Source of the DNA: Allomyces macrogynus ATCC 38327
Lineage: Eukaryota; Blastocladiomycota; Blastocladiomycetes; Blastocladiales; Blastocladiaceae
DNA: 29,075 bases
Assembly: GCA_000151295.1 (NCBI GenBank)
Contig: GG745373.1
Span: forward strand, 18,703 to 47,777
Direction of reading: 5' to 3'
The notes beneath the pieces were generated by a model that saw only the letters and a program-made list of their open reading frames with translations, made no database searches and was not told the origin of the DNA. Positions within the stretch are counted from its first letter, which is position 1. Each line of letters begins with the position of its first letter. Of the stretch, positions 11,840 to 21,119 are shown piece by piece. The translations under genes were made by a program, and so were the position numbers.

Positions 11840-13064
11840 TCAACGCGATGCTCCTGCTCGTGTACGATACCACGCGACAAACGAGTCCATGAGTGTGGGC
11901 CTGGAGGCACGACATCGATCACACCGTCAGCAATCCCAATCCTCAAAACATGAAGAACCGACAAACGCACCATGCCGACCCATCCGCATCGTACTGATCG
12001 AACGGCGGCGTCGTCTGCGAGACAAAGTCGAGCCAGCTCGTCCACTGATCGCGCGTGATGACCTTGACCCCGCGGCTCTCCTCGCTCAAGAACGCGAGCC
12101 AATCGGCCGTGACGCGCGCCCACTGCGCCTGGTGGCCCAGGACCAAGGGCCACATGTCGGTGGCCATGTCAAGCGGTACGGCGCGTGCGGGTGGTTGCCG
12201 CATGAGCTCAAACGCGTACTTGTAGCAGTCGCGGAAGAGCCATCTGTCGGCCTGGATGCGAGCGGCGTCGTGGTTGAGAAAGGCCTTGAGCTGCTCGGTC
12301 GTGTGCAGCTGGTGCTTGGTCATGGCGACGGTCCATTCGGATGCCGTAAACGTGCCGAGGTCGGCGGCGTTGAGCGTGAAGGCGAGAACGAGGATCGGGA
12401 ACTGGTGGAGATGATCGAGGGGGCCATCAATATGGGGATCGCGTTGGGTATGTGAGTCGATGGCACGGAATCGGGACGTACACTGGCCGGGTCCATGCCG
12501 AGGTCATTGCACAGCCGCTCGATGCCGTCGGGTCCAATGGTTTCCGGTTCGTCGGGGTCTGTTGAAGGCGGAGAGACAGGTCAGCGAAGGATCCGAACGC
12601 GTGAACGATCCTAACCAGGGAGCAGGGACACGACGCACCGGCGTACGAGTCGAACCAGGCACGACAGCTTGCGGCCGAAAACTAAAGGAACATCGGGCAC
12701 ATCAGTCGCGGCGTCTGAGACAGTCAACGCGTCGCAAGCGCGAGACGTACCGGCCTGGTCGTGCGCAATCCAAACCAGCCGGGATCCAAGTCAGTTCTCT
12801 GGCACTCACGCTGCGGGTGCTGGGCGGCACAACGGATCGGGTACTCGGTCCGCCGTCCGCCGCCATCGCTCAAGTGGCATGGTGGCGATCGTACGCGGCC
12901 GTGCTTTTGGCGGTGGTACTGCGCGCCGTTGTCGCGCGCTTCTTGGCGGCAGGGGCCGCAGACTTGTCGCCGGGAGTGCGGCGCTTCGTGGCGCGCGTCG
13001 TGGTGGTCGTGGCGGCGGGCGGGCTACCGGCAGTGGCGGCGGCGGCCTTGCGCTTGGGCGGCAT
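11840..13064 (-). CDS. DCN1: DCN1-like cullin neddylation co-E3
   Basis: DCN1 recruits the NEDD8 E2 Ubc12 to cullins and promotes cullin neddylation, which activates CRL ubiquitin ligases. Well-supported minus-strand exons are 12681-12639, 12558-12482, 12401-11971 and 11900-11840, with introns of 80, 80 and 70 nt and matching phases. They encode the PONY domain: WFDSYADPDEPETIGPDG, LCNDLGMDP, FPILVLAFTLNAADLGTFT, then ITRDQWTSWLDFV and YDADGSAWPTLMDSFVAW at the C-terminus. The first exon is likely 13064-12895. It encodes a Lys/Ala/Thr-rich nuclear-type N-terminus beginning MPPKRKAAA and ends at a GTACGA donor. One linking exon around 12820-12751 (donor GTACGT at 12750) is not resolved in phase. 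The UBA-like domain expected there is not clearly readable. Identity of the PONY domain is firm, the N-terminus is not. Confidence 0.9.
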
Positions 13065-13555
13065 GGTGTTGGAGGAGTGGGGGGCGGCGAGTGCGGGCAG
13101 CCGTAAAGATGGCGCGCGGTTGGATCGCGAGAAAAGCCGCAGCAACAGGTTGCGCGCCGTGGTGCGTAGCCGGGAAGACAGAGGAGGACAGAGCGGACAG
13201 TGCGAGCCGGGGTGGTGGTGGGCGGGCGCGGAGCGTGGAGGAACCGAAGGAGAACGGAAGAGCAAGAGCAAGAGAAGAGGGAGTCAGCTGCTGCGCTGAT
13301 GAGTGCAGCCTTCATTTGCCTTTCGACACTGCTTTCGCCCGTTTCGCCGGGTCGCCACGCACGTGCCCGCGACCCAGCTGCACTTTCGCGGAAGCCGCTG
13401 CTCTCCGTTGCCTGCCGGCCACGGTGCAACGTCGACGACGAGCACGACTTTGCTTGCGCGCCAGAGCCCTGCCGAGCGCCCCCAGCAACCGACCACCGGC
13501 AGCGCCCGCGACGCGCCGACCGACCCCAGCCGCTGCGATCCGATCCACTGCAATA
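13065..13555. other. Divergent promoter region of DCN1 and RUD3
   Basis: About 490 bp separate the two ATGs. The DCN1-proximal part is purine-rich on the plus strand (GGAGGA/GAAGAG runs near 13180-13290). The RUD3-proximal part is rich in CGACC/GCC. No TATA box, gene or RNA was recognised. Confidence 0.4.
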
Positions 13556-15403
13556 ATGGACCCGCCCATGCCCGACCCAACGTCAACCGACGCCCCCTTG
13601 TCGCCGGCACATGACGACGGCGCCGACCGTGCAAGCCGAAAGCACGCCAGCGATGCCGCCGGGACGAGCAGTGAGCACGCCGTTGCTGAAGACGTTTCGG
13701 GTTTGTTCGACGTGGCGACCTTGCTCAGCGCGAAGTCTAGTCTCCTGACCGCGCTGCTCCCTGTCCTCGGCATCCTCTCTCCCTCTCTCTCCAGCTCTCT
13801 TTCCAGCTCCCGACGCTTCGATCCCTGTCGTGAACGAACCCGCGCCCGACCTTGCTGCTGACGTGCCCTCGGACATGCTCGCCGCCGCGACCAACACTGT
13901 CGATAGGACCATGACGACCCCAACCATCACGAGCCCGACCCTCGCGAGCCCGACCATGTCGAGTCCTCGCATGGAGCATCTCGCCACGACCACGCCGCTC
14001 CCGCCCTCGCCCATGGTTTCGGCCATCAAGTCGCTGCACGCCAACGGGTCGTCACCGTCGCGCGAGCCGAGCTCGAGCATGAGTCGCACACTACGTGCTG
14101 CACTCGATGCCAAACGCGNNNNNNNNNNNNNNNNNNNNNNNNNNNNNNNNNNNNNNNNNNNNNNNNNNNNNNNNNNNNNNNNNNNNNNNNNNNNNNNNNN
14201 NNNNNNNNNNNNNNNNNNNNNNNNNNNNNNNNNNNNNNNNNNNNNNNNNNNNNNNNNNNNNNNNNNNNNNNNNNNNNNNNNNNNNNNNNNNNNNNNNNNN
14301 NNNNNNNNNNNNNNNNNNNNNNNNNNNNNNNNNNNNNNNNNNNNNNNACTTTATCCGCACCGCCATCGACCAACTGCGCCGCCGCCCGAACCCGCTGCAG
14401 GCCGAGCACGACCGGCTGCAGCACGAGCACGCGACGCTGCTCGAGCGGCTGCAGGCTGCGACCCCCCGTCTCGCCGAACTCGGCACGCTCCGCGACCGAC
14501 TGGCGCAAACCACGGCCGACCTCGACGCCGCGCACGCCGAAATTGACGCGCAGGCCGCACAAGTCACCGACGAGGCCGACCGTGCCGACGCGGCCGAGGC
14601 CGCGCGCGACGAAGCTCTCCGCGAAGTCGAGGCGCTCCGTGACGAGCGCGATGCGGCGCGCGACGAGGCCGAGGCGGCGGCGACCGAGGCGGCGCACCAC
14701 CACGAGCAGTTGGTCGCGCTGCAAGCGGCCATGGACGCGATGCAGGCCGCGCACGCGTCGGATGTGGAGTACCGCGTCGCGCACTTGCAGCGCAAATTGG
14801 ATGCGGCGGTCGCGGATGTGCGCGCGCGGGATGTCGCGGCGAGTACGGCAGCGGCGAGGATTGCTGAGTTGGAGGAGATGGTGAATGACAAGAGCCGCAC
14901 GGTGCGAGAGTTGCAGGCCGAAGGTTCGACGATGCTTTCTGCTCTGCCGCGATTGGCTGACCTTGCAACTGACTTGCCCTCTGTTCTCGCACGTTCTAGT
15001 GCACTCGCTGACCAACCACATCCAAACGAGGCTCACCGAACTCGCCAAGCACCACGAAGTCGACCGGCAACTCGTCGCCAACCTGATCGTGCAGTTCATG
15101 GTCCAGCAGGATCGGCGACCCGAAGTCCTCTCCCTGCTAGCCGGTATGCTATGCTTCAGCCCCGAGCAGTACGCGGCCGTCGGGCTCGCTCCACCGTCGG
15201 TACCCGGATCCGTCAGCGCGAGTCGCCGCGTCTCGTCCGTGCACGCCGACGAGATGGCGCCCGCGCAGCAACAGTCACAGCAACAGCAACCGCCGGCGTT
15301 CCAGCAGAGTTTGTCGGACAAGTGGATCTCGTTCCTGTTGCGTGAGGTCAGTGTGGGTGGGGCCGGCGCGCAGGAGAATGCGAGCACAGGCGCGCCGTCG
15401 TGA
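13556..15403 (+). CDS. RUD3: GRAB-domain golgin, RUD3/GMAP-210 family, interrupted by assembly gap
   Basis: Golgins of this family tether vesicles at the cis-Golgi, and the C-terminal GRAB (GRIP-related Arf-binding) domain binds Arf1-type GTPases. Exons are 13556-13700, 13807 into the N gap, gap to 14923, and 15000-15403, with GT-AG introns 13701-13806 (106 nt, phase 1) and 14924-14999 (76 nt, phase 1). The N-terminus is Pro/Ser/Thr-rich. After the gap comes a long Ala/Glu/Asp/Arg/Leu coiled coil with heptads, about 190 residues. The GRAB segment reads VDRQLVANLIVQFM...RPEVLSLLAGMLCFSPEQYAAVGL. It is followed by a Gln-rich linker and the conserved tail motif LSDKWISFL. The reading frame differs on the two sides of the gap, so gap length is nominal or an intron lies in it. 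Confidence 0.88.
14119..14347. other. Assembly gap (229 N)
   Basis: Undetermined bases inside the RUD3 coding region, probably within repetitive coiled-coil sequence. Frame is not preserved across it, so the true length is unknown. Confidence 1.
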
Positions 15404-15784
15404 AAGTGGTGATGGTGATGGCGTGGGGTTGGTTTGGCATATTCGCAGTCCGCATGTCAAGGGGAAACCATTTTTGATCAATGCCATGGGGTTCGTGAAT
15501 GAACGAGAGAACTCAGAAAACACAAATGAACGGTGCCCAAATTCGAAAGGCGCAAATCACCAACCAAAGCCAACGGTAACGTAGCCCACCCACCAACCAA
15601 CCGAGGGTAAGATCAAGCCCAAAACCAGCAAGAGATCAAACGGCTCGCAAAACGAACCCGGCCCGGGGACCAAGGACTATCTCGGAACGCGAAGGCGCGG
15701 CGCACGGCGAGGACGAGCGGGTCCTCGGCCCACACGGGACCAAAAGCAAACGACGAACGTGACAAAGGAACACTAGCGCCATAT
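15404..15784. other. Convergent 3' intergenic region of RUD3 and eIF4E
   Basis: About 380 bp between two stop codons facing each other. It is locally A/C-rich on the plus strand (about 15510-15660), consistent with 3' UTRs. No gene, RNA or repeat was recognised. Confidence 0.4.
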
Positions 15785-16714
15785 TTACAGCGAGTAGGCC
15801 TCGCCCTTGGGGAACGACCGCTGCGACTGCACCGAGGTCGAGTGGATCTGGTACTTAATCTTCGATTCGGGGCCCAGGCCGAGCGCCTCCTTCCACGCCT
15901 TGCTGTTGGTGAGAATCCACGGAAAGGGTCAGATCAGAGTGCGAGGAAGTGTGAAAGCGAAACGATGAGAAACGCACCCAAGCGCCACGGTCTTCTCCTC
16001 GTCGAGCGCCGACCGTGTCCACAGGCACAGCTTGTGGCCGCGCGGGCGCACCGAGACGACAACGCCGCAAATCTCCTTGGTGTCTTCGAACTGCTCGCCA
16101 ATCGCAAACAGGCACTTGACGGCGATGCGATGAACGGTCAGCTGCAATCCGGGTTCCGTCAGGCGCAAAGATGGGCAGTCGGGCACACGTACGCTGTCGA
16201 GCCACATGCGCGAGAGCCCCTGAATGTCGCCGCCGCTCACGGCGAGCAGCCACTTGCCGCCCTCGCGGTTATCAGGGTGCTCCCAGGCCGGGAAAATCGG
16301 GTCTCGGAACAGGTTGTAGTCGGACTGGTTGGCGAGGTCCTCGACGCGCGGGATGTTGTTGAAGAGGCTGGAATCGCAAACGGGAACCATATCACGGCGG
16401 ATAATCAGAAATGTATCGTCCACGCCAGAGAATCAAAAGCGTCGGTGCGGTGCGGTGCGCGCGAGCAGGCGTGGCAGCAGCAAGAGCACGGCACGGTCGG
16501 TCGATGTCGATCGGGATACCCACCCCCAAAAGTCCTCGACCGTGTCAAAGGTCATGACGCGCTTGACGAGGTCTTCCCAGTTGGCCGACTTGTCCTTGGA
16601 CGGGCCGTTGTAGTAGAGCACCCACTTGTCGTGCAGCGGGTGCACGCCGGCCTTGGGCGCGGTGGCAACGGGCGCGGCCTCGGCGGCGGGCTTGTGCTCG
16701 ACGGCGGCGGACAT
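15785..16714 (-). CDS. eIF4E: Translation initiation factor eIF4E (mRNA cap-binding)
   Basis: Binds the m7G cap and, with eIF4G, recruits the ribosome in the cytoplasm. Minus-strand exons 16714-16524, 16367-15978 and 15902-15785 (introns of 156 and 75 nt, both phase 2) give 232 residues, a normal length. The N-terminal 25 residues are Ala/Pro-rich and variable, as usual. The fold is clear: HPLHDKWVLYYN, cap-stacking Trp46 (SANWEDL) and Trp92 with Glu93 (PAWEH). The eIF4G/4E-BP surface Trp63 lies in VEDFW. GGKWLLAV, a late cap-site Trp (HKLCLWTR) and a C-terminal KIKYQIHSTS follow. The start ATG at 16714 is the only one that leaves a plausible N-terminus. It is divergently transcribed from FAN1. 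Nothing indicates a 4EHP-type paralogue. Confidence 0.96.
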
Positions 16715-17169
16715 GGTGCGTGTAGCGGGTTGCGGGTAGTTGCGAGCGAGTGGAGCGACCAATTTGGGGTCGGTCGTGGGGCCGTCAGGGACAGCGAAGG
16801 AGATCAGAGCGACGACCTGCAGTCGGCAGGCACAAGCTGCGCTCTCTTCTTTTCGGCCAAGTGTTGGCGGTGCAGGCTCAAGTCACAGCTGTTGTGCAAG
16901 CGGCTCGGCCGCTCACTCCACCTCAGGCCCTGAAGCGTCACGTGTGACGTAACACTTTGGATTTCGATTTTTCGGGCATTTTTGCCCATTTCATTTCCGA
17001 CGTCGATGCACGGTCGTCTTCCAAGCGTGAGCAACGCTCGCGTCGTCACCCATGTATTCGCTGCAAGCTGCAAATGATGGCCGCCAGCAAGTGAGATTCG
17101 ACCTTGGATTACAACCACCAGCAGCAGCTTCAACCAAACCCGTCAGGACCAGCAATCGTGCTTGCGACC
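16715..17169. other. Divergent promoter region of eIF4E and FAN1
   Basis: About 455 bp between opposed start codons. It includes an AT-rich stretch at about 16950-17000 that could be the shared core promoter or nucleosome-free region. ATGs at 17073 and 17076 open short frames upstream of FAN1, with a GTGAGA donor-like site at 17091. A 5' leader intron for FAN1 is therefore possible. Confidence 0.4.
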
Positions 17170-19904
17170 ATGTACCGCGCGCTCTTCACGACTCAAGTAC
17201 AAACCATTCACGACCACGAATCGCACCTCTTGAGCGACGACGAACGTGGTCGCCTCGATCTCTTCCTCGGCGCAACGGGTGCGGTCATCCACGTCGCATG
17301 GCCATGCCAACAGGCCGGCGCTTTTCGCGATGCAGTCAGCCATGGCCCATGAGTCACTGGTCCAGCAGCAAGTTGGAAATATACCTGACAAGATCCGCGC
17401 GCTCCTTCTCCACCGGTTTCTAGAGCCGGCGCAGTCGCTGTATTGCCGTATTCTCATGCGTAAGCGCGACAAGTGGCTGCGCGTCTCGTCTTTTCTCGAG
17501 TACCAAGACGTGGGGTCCTCGCCCACCGAGATTACGGCCGCGCTCGACGAGCTGCTCGTTTTTGGGTTGGTCGAGGAGCTGGATCAGACGGTGCCAGACA
17601 ACGACTCGCGAGATGACCACGTAAAGGAAGACTCTCGGGTCGGCACACTGTGGTTCGAGTGGGTTTCTGTTATGACCATCGACGAAATGAAGCAGATTGT
17701 GCAGTCGATACGCGTGAGCGTGCCAGGCATTTCGTCGTTGAACAAGGTCCCGAGATTCCCCATTGTGCCGTCGCAATTTGCGTTCAGTGGTTGACAAAGC
17801 GCTTCATTTCGTCGTGTAGGCGCAGATCCAAGAGTCACTCCGCTCGCTCGCACCGTCGCCCCGCACCCGCGCGCTTGCCGCAGCAACAACGTTTCTTGGC
17901 CGTCTCGTCAAGATCCCGGCCGACGTGAACCAGCTTATGACGCGGCTCGACCTCATTTACTTTCGCTGGCGGTCGTGGGGCGAAGGGACCTTGACCACGG
18001 CAATCTTGACGCAAATCGGTCGCGTCAAGTTCCCGCGCGCCGACTGCACGCGATCCGGGCTCGTCTTCCCGACGCGCGATGACTTGCTCGCGTATGAACG
18101 CGCGCTGCAGTGGCGGCAGGCTATGGACGAGGTCGTCGAGGCCAACGACCCGGTGGCAGCGGAGCACGTGTACGACCAGATTCGGCCCATGTGGGACCAG
18201 GCCGTGCGCGACGAGCTGGGCCATATCACGGGGATCGAGTGGTATCAGCGATACTGCCCTGGTACGATCACGCCCGTCATATGGCGCGCTGCTTCACACG
18301 CAACTCACACGCCGGCGTTCGTTTTCGCAGGGTGGCCGTGCACCAAGGCCCTCGAAATCTACGCCCCGTTCTTGGCCAAGCAAAAGCGCCACGCCGACGC
18401 GCTCGACCTGTTCGAGGCGCTCCTCAACCAGCACCTGTTCCGGCAAGGTCTGTTCTCGCGCCGCATCATGACACGCACGCGCCGCTCGCTGACCTTCATG
18501 TTCTCCACCAGCCAAGCGCGGCGACTGGTACAAGGACGCGGCGCTGATCCAGCACGCGCACTTGAAGCAACTCAAGGCCGCGCACGCGACATGCATTCGC
18601 GGCCTCGAGGACCCGCGCACGCATCCGAGCGCACGCACGGCATTGCAGCGGCGGCTCGCGCGCGTTCAAGTGCAGCTGCGCCTTCCATGGCGCGAGCAAC
18701 GGAGGTTCGAGGAGGTGGCTCTCCGGACGCCGCACGAGCACGTCATGTACGCGACGCGCGTCGTCGAGAGTGTCGGGTTGAAGCCGCGGTATTGGTGGCC
18801 CGATCCGGCAGCGCAGGGTGGCGAGGATGGCGGCCAAGTTGCCGGTCGCGGCGACGACGACCAAGGCGAGGTGCCGGCGTTGGAGCAGGTGGGCGTGGAA
18901 GAGTATGCGCTGCGGTCGTACTTGGCTCACGAAGGGTTTGCGGGCGGTTCGTGTTCGGAGAACAGCATGCTGTGCACGTTGTTTGGATTGTTGTTTTTTG
19001 ACGAGCTGTTTGACGCGTCGGTTCCGGGTGTTTTTGAGACGCCGTACCAGTGTGCGTGCTCGATATCTTCACGTCCGATCGCAATAGCCGCAACTGACCC
19101 CACTTCTCGCCGATTCATAGCGGCTCCGCTGGACTTGGGATCCGAGTGCTTTTACCGGTCGCGGCAAGAGCAAATCGAGCGCAAGCTGGCGCAGATTGAG
19201 AGTGGCGACTTCATTTCGATCATGGAGCGGGTGGACCACGCCGAGCGCGAGGAGAGGACGCTCATCGCAGGCGTCAATTGGGGTCTCGCGTGGGACGACT
19301 TGGCGCTCGTCGCCAATGTACGTACACCACCGCTGCGATTTCCGGCCGGCAATGATTGAAATGCTGAATGGTGCCTTTGTCTTCTCCACCCTAGGCCATT
19401 GGCGGTCCGGCGCTCGCGACGATTTGCCGTTTCTTTGCCGAGGACTACTACCACAACGCGGCGGGCATGCCCGACCTGTGTCTATGGACCAAGTCGCCAT
19501 CCCCGCGGCCCGAAGACCAAGAAGCGAGCGCGGTGGATGCCGACCAGGAGTACAAAGTCGTGTTTGCCGAGGTTAAGGGCCCGCACGACACGCTCTCGGA
19601 CAAGCAGCGCGTGTGGATCGACTCGCTTCTCGCCGCTGGCATCGACGTGCACCTGTGCCTGGTGAAGCTCCACCCGGGGGACCCGGCCGCGGCTGCCCCC
19701 GTCGCCGAAGAGGATGATGCCGAGTTGAGTGATGATGGCGCGGGGTCGGGCGGTGCGAGTGGGTCTCGGACTGGTGCAGGTCGAGGTGGTGGCCGCGGTC
19801 GAGGAGTTTCTTCTGCGTCGCGTCGTGGCGGCCGACCACGAGCGGATCGGCTAGCGGCGGCAGATGCAGAAGCGCCGCCATCTAAGCGGGCTCGGAAACG
19901 GTAG
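17170..19904 (+). CDS. FAN1: FAN1 structure-specific nuclease (VRR_NUC), interstrand-crosslink repair
   Basis: FAN1 cuts 5' flaps and branched DNA and helps unhook interstrand crosslinks in the nucleus. Seven exons (17170-17278, 17340-17746, 17820-18261, 18331-18447, 18512-19051, 19121-19317, 19395-19904) with introns of 61-77 nt join in phase into 773 residues. The order is an SAP-like region (MTIDEMKQIV), the TPR-like helical segment (LEIYAPFLAKQKRHADALDLFEALL), then the nuclease core. Family acidic residues are visible: Glu508 (CSENSMLCTLFGLL), Asp631 (AGMPDLCLW) and Glu663/Lys665 in AEVKGPHD, followed by LSDKQRVWI. GGPALATIC is the conserved VRR_NUC entry. The tail is acidic then Gly/Arg-rich and ends in PPSKRARKR, a probable nuclear localisation signal. 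No N-terminal UBZ zinc finger is visible. The first splice (17279-17339) is the least certain. Confidence 0.95.
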
Positions 19905-20592
19905 CAGGCGTTCGGTACCCAGGGATCACAGTGGAAGGTTTGTGTCTTTGCGTCAGCATTTTTGAATGAAATGGTGTACTCCTGGCTTGTGGAGCGTCTC
20001 GTCGCTCCGCGTCGACGCGGCTGTGCTGGCGCTGCCCCCTCGCCACCATCGCACCCTTACCGTCGCACCCTTCCGCTTTGATGCCGTTGTGTGCGAGAAT
20101 GAGCACTGTTCGCCCGTCGTCGCCCTTTATGGAGCGCTAAACGCACTGGAACCAACCTCACCAGGACGCTTTCGTGCTTCGCGGACATTTTTGGCGGCTG
20201 CCTGGCGTGGCGGAGGAGGGCCCTTGCGCCCACATGCGACGCAGAACTGCGCTTCATCGGGGGACCTCTGATCCGACACGCCACGTCACGGCATCTGCCA
20301 ACGCCCTCCAACGACCGACGCAAAACGCATCATACATCCACCATCTTTCCTCTGCCCGTTGTTCCCCCCACCCACCGCAATCAACACTCAGGGGCCGTTC
20401 AGTATCAGCGTCGGGTACCCTGACACGCCCCCCGCACCGATTGGGTGCCCTTGCCTTGCAGGGACCCGACGCGCTCGCCGTCGCCGCCGCCAAGCATTGA
20501 TCGCGCCCTCACCCTCACCGTCCACCGTCCCGTTGGGCGTCCCCGTCGTTGCCAACACGGTCAATGAAAAAATTCAACGAGCGAGCGCGACG

Positions 20593-20628
20593 CGCGCGCC
20601 ATTGTGCCCCCGCGCGCCATTGTGCCCC
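20593..20628. repeat. Perfect 18-bp tandem duplication
   Basis: The unit CGCGCGCCATTGTGCCCC occurs twice head to tail (20593-20610, 20611-20628), followed by a partial third start. It lies about 490 bp upstream of the ATPase ATG. It may be slippage in GC-rich DNA or a doubled regulatory site. Confidence 0.8.
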
Positions 20629-20970
20629 CGCGCGCTCGCGTCGGCGAGTGGTGTCGCGGTGGTGCTGCAACCGTCAACAATGGTTGTGGACCCGTGATCT
20701 GTCCTCGACAAGCTCGCCGCGGTCACTGCTCGTTGTGCTTCATGGCGACAAAGTGCGACATGCTTGCTCCCTGTCCTGTTTCGAGATCGCGGTCGCTCGA
20801 CTTTCTGGATGAAGGGACGCGCGCTCATGGGGGCCGCACCAGAGCGCGCACGCGTGTGGGTGATCCCCGCACACATAGTAGAGGTCACCAAGGATGTCGC
20901 CGAGTCGCGAGGTCGTTCTTTGACTGCAGTGCCGCTCTGCCCACCTCACGCCGCTCGCGCCGGCGTCGCG

Positions 20971-20976
20971 TATAAA
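20971..20976 (+). promoter_or_regulatory. TATA-box-like element of the P-type ATPase gene
   Basis: TATAAA (in GCGTATAAATCG) stands alone in GC-rich DNA 144 bp upstream of the ATG at 21120. This distance suits a core promoter with a leader of about 110 nt. Function is inferred from sequence only. Confidence 0.5.
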
Positions 20977-21119
20977 TCGTCGCATGCCGCGCACCGCTGC
21001 CATGCTCTCCATCGACGCCAGCTCGTGTCTCGACGTCGTGCGACCTGTATCCAGCCGTTTGTCCCCGTCATTTCGCTCTCGAGCCGTCTCGTCCGCTCCA
21101 TCCTGCGACGCGTCCAAGA

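Larger units (their letters stand above)
19905..21119. other. Intergenic region upstream of the P-type ATPase gene
   Basis: About 1.2 kb between FAN1 and the ATPase, both plus-strand. It contains an inverted CCAAT (ATTGG, near 20439), an 18-bp perfect tandem duplication (20593-20628) and a TATA-like element (20971). No open frame with domain evidence was found on either strand. Confidence 0.45.

Noticed and set aside
12761..13861. 366-residue plus-strand frame spanning DCN1 upstream DNA and RUD3 exon 1
   Set aside because: Only the part from the ATG at 13556 to 13700 is credible coding. The rest is antisense to the DCN1 first exon or intronic.
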